Assembly (NCBI RefSeq): GCF_026968045.1
Contig: NZ_JAPVBQ010000002.1
Location: forward strand, 546,933-610,932
Direction of reading: 5' to 3'
Length of the DNA: 64,000 nucleotides
DNA from: Modestobacter sp. VKM Ac-2977
Lineage (GTDB): Bacteria; Actinomycetota; Actinomycetes; Mycobacteriales; Geodermatophilaceae
The translations under genes were made by a program, and so were the position numbers. Each line of letters starts with the position of its first letter. Position 1 is the stretch's first letter. Shown in pieces: positions 1 to 8,722 of this stretch. Under the pieces are notes generated by a model, which was given only the letters and a program-made list of their open reading frames with translations, made no database searches and was not told where the DNA came from.

Positions 1-1
1 C

Positions 2-169
2 GGCATGGTCGCGAAGTACGGCGTGGCGATCGACACGCTGCTGGCCGACGGCACGATCACCCAGGCGGAGGCCGACCAGTACCTCGCCGACCTCGAGACG
101 GCCTTCGAGTTCCGGGTCACCTGGGACGGCGAGGCGGCGACGCCGACCTACTCCGGCCTCGACGCCTGA
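2..169 (+). CDS. 3' end of an unidentified protein
   Basis: Only the last 55 codons lie in the window, in frame from base 2 to the TGA at 167-169; the gene begins upstream. The visible tail is acidic, with a probable amphipathic helix around TQAEADQYLADLE, and ends GLDA. I recognise no family signature. Signal peptide and N-terminal domains cannot be judged. A 69-bp gap separates it from the broken amidase on the same strand, so the two could have been co-transcribed. Confidence 0.55.
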   Translation, partial: GMVAKYGVAIDTLLADGTITQAEADQYLADLETAFEFRVTWDGEAATPTYSGLDA

Positions 170-238
170 CCCCGGGACCCCGCCGCCCGACCGGCGTACA
201 GGGGCCTGACAGCGGCGGGACGTGCCACGATCCCGTCC

Positions 239-1116
239 GTGGAGTCCTCGTCGCTGGACCAGGTGCGTCAGCAGGTCATCGCGTCCTCGGCCGAGGCGGT
301 GGTCGCGGCCAGCGGGCAGCGGGCCCGGGAGGTCGCGGAGCTCGGCGTCTTCCTCTCCCTCGCCGACCACCCAGAGCCGGGCGAGGGGCTGCTGGCCGGT
401 GTCCCGCTCGCGGTCAAGGACAACCTGGACACCCGCGACCTGCCCACCACCGGCGGGACGCCGGCCCTCCGGGACTCCCGGCCGGGGCGGGACCACCACG
501 CCGTGGCACGACTGCGTGCGGCCGGCGCGGCCGTGCTCGGCAAGACGAACCTGCACGAGCTCGCCTTCGGCATCACCAGCAACAACGCGGCCTTCGGGCC
601 GGTGCGCAACCCGCACGACCCGGCTCGCTCGGCCGGGGGCTCCTCGGGCGGGTCCGCCGTCGCGGTGGCGACCGGGGTCGTGCCGATCGCCCTGGGCACC
701 AACACCGGCGGGTCGCTGCGGGTGCCGGCGGCGCACTGCGGAGTCGTGGGGTGGCGTCCCACGACCGGCCGCTGGGGCACCGGCCGGACCGTCCCGATCT
801 CCCGCACCCGGGACACCGCGGGCGTGCTCGCCACCTCGGTCACCCCACCGTGCCCCTGCCCCCTCCGCCACTCGGGGACGACGACACGACCGAGCTCAAC
901 GGGCGTCAGGTGCCGGTCTTCCTGACCACCATCCGGAACACCGGGCCCGGCTCGACCGCGGGCATGCCCGCCATCTCGCTGCCGGCCGGGACGACGCCCG
1001 CCGGCCTCCCGATCGGGATCTCGCTGGAGGCCCTGCCCGGTGAGGACACCGCCCTGCTGGCGAGCGCCCGGCTCGTCGAGGCCGCCCTGGACCGTGGCCG
1101 GGCTCCGGTCAGCTGA
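239..1116 (+). pseudogene. Amidase-signature hydrolase, internally deleted
   Basis: The first ~200 codons (GTG at 239) carry the amidase-signature core: the catalytic-lysine region VKDNLDT, the serine motif GGSSGGSAVAVATG and GTNTGGSLRVPAA. Near base 840 this frame stops matching. The C-terminal part of the same family (VPLPPPPLG, then IRNTGPGS and LPAGTTPAGLPIGI) continues in another frame to the TGA at 1116. Family members are about 450 residues; here only ~290 codons remain, so roughly 150 codons were lost with a frameshift. The type resembles indoleacetamide or mandelamide hydrolases, which release ammonia from amides. It is very probably inactive, because the substrate-binding middle is gone although both active-site motifs are intact. 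Confidence 0.85.
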
Positions 1117-1128
1117 GCAGCCGCGTGC

Positions 1129-1872
1129 TCACCGCTGCGCCGCCGGGCGGAGGACGATCTCGTTGACGTCGACCTCTGCGGGCTGGGCGAGGGCGTAGGA
1201 GATCGCGCCGGCCACGGCATCGGCCGGGATGGCGTTCGCCCGGTAGGTGCGCATCAGCTCCTGGGCCCCGGGGTCGGAGATGGTCCCCGCGAGCTCGGAC
1301 TCGGTCACCCCCGGGGTGATCGTGGTGACCCGGATGCTCGGGTCGGCCTCCTGGCGCAGCCCCTCGGTGATCGCCCAGGCCGCGTACTTGGTGCCGCAGT
1401 AGACCGCGGCCGTCGGCGACACCGCGTGCGCGCCGATCGAGGCGAGGGTGACGACGTGGCCACTGCCCTGCCGCTGGAAGTGCGGGAGGACTGCGGCGAT
1501 GCCGTACAGCAGGCCGCGGACGTTGACGTCGATCATCCGGTCCCACTCGTCGACGAGCAGCGCGTCGAGCCGGGACAGCGGCATCAGCCCGGCGTTGGCG
1601 ACCAGGACGTCGAGCCGGCCGTGCCGGTCGACGATGCCGGCGACGGCTGCGGCCGTCGCCGCCCGGTCGGTGACGTCGAGCTCCAGCGGCTCGACCCGGC
1701 CGCCGGTCGCGGCGCACTCGGTGGACAGCTGGGTCAGCCGCTCGGTGCGGCGGGCGGCTGCGACGACGAGGTGTCCCTCGGCAGCGAGCCGCCGGGTGGT
1801 CGCCGCGCCGATGCCGCTGCTGGCGCCGGTGACGAGCACGACCCGCGCGGTGACCGGGGTGGTGGTGGTCAT
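1129..1872 (-). CDS. SDR family oxidoreductase
   Basis: A 247-residue classical short-chain dehydrogenase, a cytosolic NAD(P)H-dependent oxidoreductase of unknown substrate. The N terminus has the Rossmann motif TGASSGIG, followed by LVANAG and the catalytic Tyr-x3-Lys in YCGTKYAAW. The ATG at 1872 is preceded by AGGAGG at good spacing, which decides it over longer in-frame alternatives. It is transcribed divergently from the XRE regulator at 1997, its likely controller. Family assignment is secure; the substrate cannot be read from the sequence. Confidence 0.92.
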   Translation of the reverse strand: MTTTTPVTARVVLVTGASSGIGAATTRRLAAEGHLVVAAARRTERLTQLSTECAATGGRVEPLELDVTDRAATAAAVAGIVDRHGRLDVLVANAGLMPLSRLDALLVDEWDRMIDVNVRGLLYGIAAVLPHFQRQGSGHVVTLASIGAHAVSPTAAVYCGTKYAAWAITEGLRQEADPSIRVTTITPGVTESELAGTISDPGAQELMRTYRANAIPADAVAGAISYALAQPAEVDVNEIVLRPAAQR

Positions 1873-1996
1873 GGTGTCCCTCCTGTCTGGGGTGTGGCTC
1901 CACCGTCGTCCGGCGCGATCGGCTGCGGGGTGCCGCCGTCCTCCTGGGTGCGTGGCACCCACCCGGGCGCGTTCCGCGGGCCCTACGGTCGAGGGC

Positions 1997-2836
1997 ATGT
2001 CAGCAGGCGAACTGGGCGAGTTCCTCCGCGCGCACCGCGCGCTGGTCACGCCCGCGCAGGTGGCCCTCGCGCCGGGGCTGAACCGCAGGGTGCCGGGGCT
2101 GCGGCGCGAGGAGGTGGCGCTGCTGGCGGGGGTGAGCGTCGACTACTACGTCCGGCTGGAGCAGGGCCGCGAGCGGCGCCCGTCGGTGCAGGTGCTGGAC
2201 GCGCTCAGCGGCGTGCTGCTGCTCGACGACGACGCCCGGCTGCACCTCTACCGGCTGGCCGACATCGCACCCCGGCCGGTCACCGACCGGTCCCCGGAGC
2301 GCGTCGACCCCGACCTCGTGCAGCTCATGGACGCCTGGCCGGAAAACCCCGCGTTCGTGCTCGGCCGCAGCTACGACGTGCTGGCCCGCAACCGACTGGG
2401 CGCGGTGCTCCTCGCGCCGTTCACCCACTCGGACAACCTGCTGCTCAACGTGTTCCTCGACCCGGCCGCCCGGCGGTTCTACGCCGACTGGTCGCGGGCG
2501 GCGGTCAACACCGTCGCCGGCTTCCGGCTGCAGTCCGGGGCGGTGCCCGGGGACCCGCGCGCCCGGCACCTCGTCCGCCACCTGACCGACCAGAGCCCCG
2601 ACTTCGCCCGCATCTGGGCCCGGCAGGAGGCGCGGGGGAAGAGCGCCGAGGTCAAGACGTTCCTGCACCCCGACGTCGGCCGGCTGACCCTTCGGATGCA
2701 GACCCTCGACGTCCGCAGCTCCCCGGGACAGCAGCTCGTCGTCTACCTCGCCGAACCCGGCTCCACCGACGCGGACGCCGTCCGGCTGCTCGGCACGCTC
2801 GCCGCCGACCGGGAACAGGGAGTGCACGAGCACTGA
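1997..2836 (+). CDS. XRE/MmyB-type transcriptional regulator
   Basis: A 279-residue DNA-binding regulator. Residues ~10-75 form the XRE helix-turn-helix with the hallmark GLRREEVALLAGVSVDYY and RLEQGRERRPS. Residues ~95-265 match the MmyB-like PAS-type ligand domain (VLARNRLGAVL, then NVFLDPAARRFY). Such proteins typically sit divergently beside one SDR gene and repress it until a hydrophobic ligand binds; here the SDR starts 125 bp away on the other strand. A second pair of the same layout lies at 42,070-43,750. The ATG at 1997 begins directly before the helix-turn-helix. Ligand unknown. Confidence 0.9.
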   Translation: MSAGELGEFLRAHRALVTPAQVALAPGLNRRVPGLRREEVALLAGVSVDYYVRLEQGRERRPSVQVLDALSGVLLLDDDARLHLYRLADIAPRPVTDRSPERVDPDLVQLMDAWPENPAFVLGRSYDVLARNRLGAVLLAPFTHSDNLLLNVFLDPAARRFYADWSRAAVNTVAGFRLQSGAVPGDPRARHLVRHLTDQSPDFARIWARQEARGKSAEVKTFLHPDVGRLTLRMQTLDVRSSPGQQLVVYLAEPGSTDADAVRLLGTLAADREQGVHEH

Positions 2837-2856
2837 CACCACCCGTCGGGACGGCG

Positions 2857-3690
2857 ATGCTGTCCCTCGACGCAGCGGTCGACACGTTGCTCCAAACGAT
2901 CGACGAGGTGGTGGGCATGGCCGTGCGCCGGACCCAGACGTTCGAGAGCGCCCGCTGCGCCGTGCTGTACCCGGCGCTCGCCGAGGCGGCGCACCGGGTG
3001 GGCGCGGCCGCGGTCGGGCTGGTCGACGTGGGCTGTTCGCCCGGGCTGGACCTCCAGGTCGATCGGGTGGGCCTCACGTACGGCAACGGCCAGGTGCTGG
3101 GCGACCCGTCGTCCCCCGTGCAGCTGTCGGCGGCGATACGCGGAGACCGGCGGCTCCCGACGCGGGCGATCCCCGACGTCGTCGCCCGGATCGGCATCGG
3201 TCGCGATCCGCTCGACGTCACCGACGCCGATGACGTCCGCCGGCTGCGCGCCTGCCTGACGCGGGGTCAGCCGGAGCGGGCTGCGGAGCTCGACGCGGAG
3301 CTGGCGCTGGCGGCGACGGCCCCACCGCTGCTGCTGCGCGGCGACCCCGTCGAGCTGCTCGCCGAGGCGGTCGCCCGGGTGCCCGGCGACGCCCTGCCGG
3401 TGGTCACCACGACGTGGGCGCTGTCGCAGCTGCCGCTGGAGCAGCGCCTGCGCTTCCTGCACCGGCTCGACGACGCGGCGGCCGGACGCCCGGTGGCGTG
3501 GGTCTCCGCCGAGGGCGTCGGCGTCGCACCGGCGGTTCCGACCCTCGGCGACCGCCGCGCGTCCGGCCACAGCATCATCGGCCTGGCGCTGGTCGAGCAG
3601 TCGACGCTGCGGACCGAGGCCGTCGGTCGCTGCTGGTCCCGCGGCCGCCTGCTGTCCTGGCTGGCCCCTGCGGGGTCGCCGGCACCGTGA
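2857..3690 (+). CDS. DUF2332 family protein, short N terminus
   Basis: A 277-residue protein matching the C-terminal three quarters of DUF2332: RRTQTFESARCAVLYPAL, GLVDVGCSPGLDL with a Rossmann-like glycine motif, GDPSSPVQL and VVTTTWALSQLP. Family members are usually 330-370 residues, with ~60 more residues before the RRTQT segment. Here the upstream gene ends 20 bp before the ATG, so the missing part cannot be present in this frame. The gene is therefore N-terminally truncated or uses a divergent start. The fold suggests a methyltransferase-like domain, but no activity is established for the family. Confidence 0.75.
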   Translation: MLSLDAAVDTLLQTIDEVVGMAVRRTQTFESARCAVLYPALAEAAHRVGAAAVGLVDVGCSPGLDLQVDRVGLTYGNGQVLGDPSSPVQLSAAIRGDRRLPTRAIPDVVARIGIGRDPLDVTDADDVRRLRACLTRGQPERAAELDAELALAATAPPLLLRGDPVELLAEAVARVPGDALPVVTTTWALSQLPLEQRLRFLHRLDDAAAGRPVAWVSAEGVGVAPAVPTLGDRRASGHSIIGLALVEQSTLRTEAVGRCWSRGRLLSWLAPAGSPAP

Positions 3691-3711
3691 CGCGGGGGGT
3701 GCTCGGCCTGG

Positions 3712-4722
3712 TCAGCCGTCCGGCCGGCCACCGGTCCTCGCGCTGCCGGTCGACCTGCGCAGGATGAGCTCGGAGGGCACGACCAGTTCCGGGGCGTGGT
3801 CCCGGGGATGCTCCATCGAGTTCAGCAGGATCTCCACCGCCGCCCGCCCGACGTCAGCGTGCGCACCGCCGAGCGTGGTCAGGGTCGGCGTGCACAGGTC
3901 GGCGGCGAAGATGTCGTCGAACCCGACCACGCTCACGTCCGCCGGCACCTGGACACCTCGGTCGGCCAGCCGCCGCAGCACCCCGATGGCCAGCAGGTCG
4001 TTGTGCGCGATGGCCGCGGTCGCGCCGGTGGTCAGCGCCGCATCGGCGGCCGCGCCCCCGCTGGCGACGGTGGGGGCGAAGGGGCCCATCCGCTGCGCGT
4101 GTAGACCCAGCTCCGCCGCGGCTCCGCGGATGGCCGCCCAGCGGCTCGCCGCCGTCCACGAGTTGCGCGGGCCGGCGAGGTACACGACCGAGCTGTGCCC
4201 GAGGGACGCCAGGTGGGCGACCATCTGCCGGCACCCCTCGGCGTGCTCCAGGACGACGCTGGCCAGACCGGGCACCCGGCGGTTGACCACGACCACCCGG
4301 TGGCCGGCCGCCAACTGCAACAGGTCCTCCTCCGGCTGACGGCTGGCGGCGAGCAGGAAGCCGTCGACCGAGCGGGTCAGCCGGTTGATCTGCTCCAGCT
4401 CGATCCGCGGCGACTCCTCCGCGTTGACCAGGACGAGCGTGTAGCCGGAGGCCTTGGCCCGCATCTCCGCGCCCCGGATGAGCTCGAAGAAGTGCGGGTT
4501 CGTGATGTCCGAGACCACCATCGCCACGGTCCGGGTCCGGCGGGACACCAGCGCCCGGGCGTGCGGGTTGGGCTGATAGCCGAGTCGGCGGGCCACCTCG
4601 AGGACGTGCTCCCGGGTCACCGCCCCGACCCGGTCGGGGTTGCTGAACGCCCGCGACACCGTGGAGGTCGCGACGCCGGCGGCCTGGGCGACGTCGTAGA
4701 TCGTCGAGCTCTTCATGTGCAC
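3712..4722 (-). CDS. LacI family regulator of the TRAP/aro cluster
   Basis: A 336-residue LacI/GalR regulator. Residues 5-60 hold the helix-turn-helix and hinge (TIYDVAQAAGVATSTVSRAF, then LGYQPNPHARAL). Residues ~65-325 are the periplasmic-binding-protein-like sensor (VVSDITNPHFFELIRG, AIAHNDLLAIGVLR, VVGFDDIFAADL). It is divergent from the TRAP transporter operon, and a near-palindrome with a central CG lies between them. It probably represses transport and shikimate/quinate genes until the substrate or an intermediate binds; the effector is inferred from neighbours only. Confidence 0.9.
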   Translation of the reverse strand: MHMKSSTIYDVAQAAGVATSTVSRAFSNPDRVGAVTREHVLEVARRLGYQPNPHARALVSRRTRTVAMVVSDITNPHFFELIRGAEMRAKASGYTLVLVNAEESPRIELEQINRLTRSVDGFLLAASRQPEEDLLQLAAGHRVVVVNRRVPGLASVVLEHAEGCRQMVAHLASLGHSSVVYLAGPRNSWTAASRWAAIRGAAAELGLHAQRMGPFAPTVASGGAAADAALTTGATAAIAHNDLLAIGVLRRLADRGVQVPADVSVVGFDDIFAADLCTPTLTTLGGAHADVGRAAVEILLNSMEHPRDHAPELVVPSELILRRSTGSARTGGRPDG

Positions 4723-4756
4723 ATCACGGTCAGGTTACGAGAACGTGGCAACACGT

Positions 4757-4770
4757 GGCAACCGTTTGCC
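4757..4770. promoter_or_regulatory. LacI-type operator
   Basis: GGCAACCGTTTGCC is a 14-bp imperfect palindrome (12 of 14 positions symmetric) with the central CG step favoured by LacI-family proteins. It lies 35 bp from the lacI-family start and 72 bp before the TRAP small-permease start, so one repressor could control both directions. Confidence 0.65.
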
Positions 4771-4841
4771 GTCTTGAGCGACGGCTTCGTACGGTCCCCC
4801 GGTGCTGTGACGGGCAGCACAGAGGCGGAGAGAGGTTGGCG

Positions 4842-5381
4842 ATGACCGGAGCTCACGGAGGGACCACCGCCCGGCGCAGACCGGCGTGGATCTCGGTGAT
4901 CACGAAGGTGGAGCTCGGGCTGGCCGCGACGGCGCTGGCGGTGCTGTTCGTGCTCGTGCTCGTGCAGGCCGCCCAGCGCTACCTGCCGGTCGGCGGCTGG
5001 TCGTGGACCGGCGAGCTGGCGCGGTTCTGCCTGGTGTGGGTCACGTTCACGGTGGTCGGGGTGCTCGTCACCACCGACTCCCACATCGCGCTGCAGCTGG
5101 TGGACAACGTGAAGAACCCGAAGGTCGTCCGGTTCGTGCGGGTCCTCGCCAGTGCGATCGTGGCCGTGATCGGCGCCGGCTTCGCCGCGGAGGCATGGGA
5201 GCTGATGTCCTCGCAGGGCCAGCTCAAGTCGCCGTCCCTGCGCATGCCGCTGACCTTCCTGTACCTCTTCCCGTTCCTCGGCTTCCTCAGCACGGCCATC
5301 CGGGGTGCCGTGGCCGCGGTGCTCTTCGCCGTCCGCGGTGTGCCGGCTCCGGTCGGGACGACGGAGGTGCGGCCGGCATGA
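4842..5381 (+). CDS. dctQ: TRAP transporter small permease (DctQ)
   Basis: A 179-residue integral membrane protein with four hydrophobic helices (about residues 18-40, 55-78, 100-120 and 135-158) and the family segment WSWTGELARFCLVWVTF. It forms the QM membrane complex that imports an organic acid with a sodium or proton gradient. The ATG at 4842 follows GAGAGGTTGGCG. A GTG upstream at 4755 would run through the operator and is less likely. It overlaps the large-permease gene by ATGA, so translation is coupled. Carboxylate substrate inferred from the aro genes downstream. Confidence 0.92.
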   Translation: MTGAHGGTTARRRPAWISVITKVELGLAATALAVLFVLVLVQAAQRYLPVGGWSWTGELARFCLVWVTFTVVGVLVTTDSHIALQLVDNVKNPKVVRFVRVLASAIVAVIGAGFAAEAWELMSSQGQLKSPSLRMPLTFLYLFPFLGFLSTAIRGAVAAVLFAVRGVPAPVGTTEVRPA

Positions 5382-6652
5382 GCCTCCTGCTGCTGACCAT
5401 CGCGATCGTCGTCCTGCTCTTCGTCCGCGTCCCGGTGGCGTTCGCCTTCCTCGGCCCCTCGCTGGCCTACATGCTGCTCACCGGCCAGTCCCTCGGCCTC
5501 AGCCTCCGGCTGATCGTCAACGCGACGGCGAGCTTCCCACTGCTGGCCGTGCCGCTGTTCATCCTGCTCGGCGTCATCGCCAACCGGGGCGGCATCGCCG
5601 ACCGGCTCTTCGACTTCGCCCTGGCGCTGCTGGGCCGGGTGCGCGGCGGGCTGGGCTACGTGAGCGTCGGCGTGAGCCTCGGCTTCTCCTGGATGAGCGG
5701 CTCGGCGGTCGCCGACGCCGCCGCCCTCGGCAAGATCCAGATCCCGGCCATGGTGCGCAACGGCTACCCGCTCCGCTTCGGGCTGGGCGTCACCGGCGCG
5801 GCCTCGCTGATCGCCCCGGTGATGCCGCCGAGCATCCCCGCGGTCATCTTCGCCGGGCTGGCCGCGGTCTCGACCGGCGGGCTGTTCGCCGCCTCCGTCG
5901 TGCCGGCGCTGCTGATGGCCTTCGGCCTGTGCGTCGTCGTCTTCTTCCTGGTGCGGAAACAGCCGGACATCGTCCGGACCGACTTCTCGATGCGCCAGCT
6001 GGTCGTCACCGGACGACGGGTCATCGGCCCGATCCTCGCCCCGGTGATCATCCTGGGCGGCATCCTGGGCGGCTTCTTCACGCCCACCGAGGCGGCCGCC
6101 GTCGGCGTCGCCTACATGCTGGTGCTCTGCCTGGCCTACCGGAGCCTGAAGGTCCGGGAACTGCCCAAGGTGCTCACCGAGACGGTGACGACGACCGGCG
6201 CGATCATGCTGATCGTCTCCTCCGCGTCCCTGCTCGGCTACATCCTGGCCCGCGAACGCGTCCCTCAGATGCTGGCCGAGAACGTCTTCGGGTTCACCGA
6301 GAACGCCACGGTCTTCCTGCTGATGACGGCGATCCTGATGCTCGTCCTGGGCACGGTGGTGGACCCGACCGCCGTCCTGGTGCTGGTGGTGCCGATCCTG
6401 CTGCCGATCAGCGCGAGCTTCGGCGTCGACCCGATCGTGCTCGGTGTGCTGATGATCGTCGCGCTGATGATCGGGCTGCTCACCCCGCCGGTCGGCACCG
6501 TGCTCTACGTCCTCAGCTCGGTGGCCGAGACGAAGGTCAGCGAGGTCTTCCGCGGCTGCCTGCCGTTCATCGTCCCGCTCGTCGTGATCCTCGGGCTGAT
6601 CATCGCCTTCCCCGACGCCGTCCTCTGGCTGCCGGGGGTGCTGGGCCTGTGA
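5378..6652 (+). CDS. dctM: TRAP transporter large permease (DctM)
   Basis: A 424-residue polytopic membrane protein of the DctM/Siap-QM family, with about 12 hydrophobic segments. Typical motifs are LLAVPLFILLG, SGSAVADAAALG, MPPSIPAVIFAG and FFTPTEAAAVGVAYM. It is the transport channel and pairs with the small permease and the extracytoplasmic binding protein. It starts with ATG overlapping the previous stop and ends overlapping the GTG of aroE, so dctQ-dctM-aroE are one translational unit. That coupling is the strongest local hint that the cargo is shikimate, quinate or dehydroshikimate. Confidence 0.94.
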   Translation: MSLLLLTIAIVVLLFVRVPVAFAFLGPSLAYMLLTGQSLGLSLRLIVNATASFPLLAVPLFILLGVIANRGGIADRLFDFALALLGRVRGGLGYVSVGVSLGFSWMSGSAVADAAALGKIQIPAMVRNGYPLRFGLGVTGAASLIAPVMPPSIPAVIFAGLAAVSTGGLFAASVVPALLMAFGLCVVVFFLVRKQPDIVRTDFSMRQLVVTGRRVIGPILAPVIILGGILGGFFTPTEAAAVGVAYMLVLCLAYRSLKVRELPKVLTETVTTTGAIMLIVSSASLLGYILARERVPQMLAENVFGFTENATVFLLMTAILMLVLGTVVDPTAVLVLVVPILLPISASFGVDPIVLGVLMIVALMIGLLTPPVGTVLYVLSSVAETKVSEVFRGCLPFIVPLVVILGLIIAFPDAVLWLPGVLGL

Positions 6653-7611
6653 CCGGCTCCGCACCGCAGACAGGTACACCCGCTCCGCGCCGGTCCTTCC
6701 TCGCCGGGCTCCTCGGTCAGGGCATCGGGCCGTCGCTCTCCCCCGAGCTGCACGAGCGGGAGGGGGCCCGGCAGGGCCTGCGCTACACCTACAAGACCGT
6801 CGAGCTGCCGGACGACGCACTGCAGCCGGACCACCTGCGGAGCCTGCTGCGCGCGGCGGTGGAGCTGGGCTTCGACGGGCTCAACGTCACCCACCCGGTC
6901 AAGCAGGTGATGGCACCGCTGGTCGACGAGCTGGCTCCGGAGGCCGCCGCCATCGGCGCGATCAACACGATCGTGATCGAGGACGGCCACACCCGGGGTC
7001 ACAACACCGACGTGACCGGCTTCGCCGCCGCCCTGCAGGCCGGGCTGCCCGGGGTCCCGCTCGAGCGGGTCGTCCTGATCGGCGCGGGCGGTGCGGGGGG
7101 CGCCGTCGCGCACGCCCTGGTCAGCCAGGGCGTCCAGCAGCTGTCGGTGGTGGACCGCGACGCGGTGCGCGCCGAGAAGCTGATCGGCGCGCTGGCGGCA
7201 TCCGGCAGCCAGGTCCCAGCGGCGGTCTTCCCGCCGGAGGAGCTGCCCGGCCTGCTCGCCGACGCCGCAGGCCTGGTCAACGCCACCCCGATGGGGATGG
7301 CGGCCCACCCCGGCACCCCGGTGCCCGTCGACCTGCTGCGCGCCGACCTCTGGGTCGCCGACATCGTCTACCGCCCGCTGCTGACCCAGCTCGTGCGGGA
7401 GGCGACCGCCCGCGGGTGCCGGGTGATGACCGGTGCCGGGATGGCCGTCAACCAGGCGGCCGACTCCTTCGAGCTGTTCCTCGGCCGTGCCGCGGCACGA
7501 CCGGCCATGTTCGCCGACTTCGACCAGCTCGTCGCCGCCGAGATCGACGGCGACGCCCCGACGCCCGACCCCGCACGACCGCTCGACCAGACCCACCCGA
7601 CCGAGCACTGA
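6649..7611 (+). CDS. aroE: Shikimate/quinate dehydrogenase (AroE family)
   Basis: A 320-residue NAD(P)-dependent dehydrogenase. The substrate-binding half has GQGIGPSLSPELHE and the catalytic lysine in GLNVTHPVKQ, with the partner Asp in GHNTDVTGF. The nucleotide half has the glycine loop VLIGAGGAGGAVAHAL, then VNATPMGM and the C-terminal GAGMAVNQAADSFELF. It would oxidise shikimate to 3-dehydroshikimate or quinate to 3-dehydroquinate. Its place between TRAP genes and its GTGA overlap with dctM point to a catabolic paralogue rather than the biosynthetic enzyme. After the glycine loop it reads VVDRDAVRA, acidic rather than Arg-rich, which fits NAD use; this is inference. Confidence 0.93.
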   Translation: MTGSAPQTGTPAPRRSFLAGLLGQGIGPSLSPELHEREGARQGLRYTYKTVELPDDALQPDHLRSLLRAAVELGFDGLNVTHPVKQVMAPLVDELAPEAAAIGAINTIVIEDGHTRGHNTDVTGFAAALQAGLPGVPLERVVLIGAGGAGGAVAHALVSQGVQQLSVVDRDAVRAEKLIGALAASGSQVPAAVFPPEELPGLLADAAGLVNATPMGMAAHPGTPVPVDLLRADLWVADIVYRPLLTQLVREATARGCRVMTGAGMAVNQAADSFELFLGRAAARPAMFADFDQLVAAEIDGDAPTPDPARPLDQTHPTEH

Positions 7612-7634
7612 GAATCCCAACGAAGGGAAAGACC

Positions 7635-8666
7635 ATGCCCAACCGTCCCCTCCCCAAGCGCCCGCTCCTCGCGGCCTCCGCCCTGCTCCCGCTCCTGCTC
7701 GCCACCGCCTGCGGCGGCGACGACGCCGGCGGCGGGGACGCCGGCGGTGCCGGCGGCGAGGTGGAGCTGACGCTCGCGCACAGCTACACCGAGGCACAGC
7801 CGCAGCACCGGTGCGGTGCGCAGGTCATCGCCGACGAGCTCGAGGCCGCCGACGTCGGCGTGACCGTGGAGATCTTCCCGAGCAGCCAGCTCGGTGGCGA
7901 CGCCGACCGGATCCAGTCGGTGATCTCCGGCGACATCGACCTCGACATCCAGGGCGCCTCCGCGCTCGGGGCGGTCTACGAGCCGATGAGCGTCGTCGAC
8001 GCGGCCTACGCCTTCGACGACGGCGAGCACCTCGCCCGGTTCTTCGGCAGCGACGCCTCCGACGAGCTGACCCAGGGGTTCGCCGACTCCACCGGCGCCA
8101 GCGTGCTCGGTGCCTGGTCCGCCGGCGCCCGGCACTTCACCGCCGGCCAGGCGATCCGCGAGCCCGCCGACCTGGAAGGCCTGCGGATGCGGTTCCCCAA
8201 CTCGCCGCAGTACCTGATGAACGCCCGCGCCCTCGGCGCGGACCCGACCGAGGTGGCCTACGAGGAGCTGTACCTGGCCCTCCAGCAGGGCATCGTCGAC
8301 GGTCAGGAGAACCCGATCGTCAACATCGACGCGCAGAACCTCGGCGAGGTGCAGGACTACCTGAGCCTGTCCGCCCACCAGGAGAACTCCAACCTGGTCA
8401 TCGCCGGCCCGGGGGTCGAGGAGCTGTCCGACGAGCAGCGGGAGGCGCTCGACGCCGCGGTCGCGGCAGCCGTCGAGCAGGTGCCCGAGTGCGTCGCGGA
8501 GGACGAGCAGCAGGTCCTCGACGAGTGGACCTCCGGCGGCGAGTTCGAGGTCGTGGAGGACGTGGACGTCGACGCCTTCCGCACCCAGGCCGAGGAGTAC
8601 CTGCGGGCCAACCTGAGCGAGGAGCAGCTCAGCGTCTACGAGGCCATCCGCAACTCGGCCGAGTGA
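7635..8666 (+). CDS. dctP: TRAP substrate-binding lipoprotein (DctP)
   Basis: A 343-residue extracytoplasmic solute receptor. The first ~20 residues are a lipoprotein signal ending in the lipobox LLATACGG, followed by a Gly/Asp linker. The mature part has the DctP features [30 protein letters not shown], the carboxylate-binding arginine region GLRMRFPNS and [12 protein letters not shown]. It captures the ligand outside the membrane and hands it to the QM permease. AAGGGAAAG just before the ATG is a plausible ribosome site. A strong hairpin follows its stop codon, so this gene may be transcribed in excess of the genes after it. Confidence 0.94.
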   Translation: MPNRPLPKRPLLAASALLPLLLATACGGDDAGGGDAGGAGGEVELTLAHSYTEAQPQHRCGAQVIADELEAADVGVTVEIFPSSQLGGDADRIQSVISGDIDLDIQGASALGAVYEPMSVVDAAYAFDDGEHLARFFGSDASDELTQGFADSTGASVLGAWSAGARHFTAGQAIREPADLEGLRMRFPNSPQYLMNARALGADPTEVAYEELYLALQQGIVDGQENPIVNIDAQNLGEVQDYLSLSAHQENSNLVIAGPGVEELSDEQREALDAAVAAAVEQVPECVAEDEQQVLDEWTSGGEFEVVEDVDVDAFRTQAEEYLRANLSEEQLSVYEAIRNSAE

Positions 8667-8686
8667 CCGACGCTCTCCGCACCCAC

Positions 8687-8720
8687 CCCCGGGGCGACTC
8701 CGCGAAGGAGCGCCCCGGGG
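8687..8720 (+). terminator. Strong hairpin between dctP and hydrolase gene
   Basis: CCCCGGGGCG-A-CTCC pairs with GGAG-CGCCCCGGGG around the loop GCGAA, giving a 14-bp G/C stem with one bulged base. It starts 20 bp after the dctP stop. No T-run follows, so it is more likely an attenuator or an mRNA-stabilising stem than a complete terminator. Confidence 0.6.
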
Positions 8721-8722
8721 CG

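Noticed and set aside
4755-4841. GTG 4755 as the DctQ start
   Set aside because: It lies inside the LacI-type operator and adds 29 codons unlike the family; ATG 4842 has a better ribosome site.
8663-8722. GTG 8663 overlapping the dctP stop as the hydrolase start
   Set aside because: The extra 20 codons run through a perfect hairpin and precede the point where the family normally begins.
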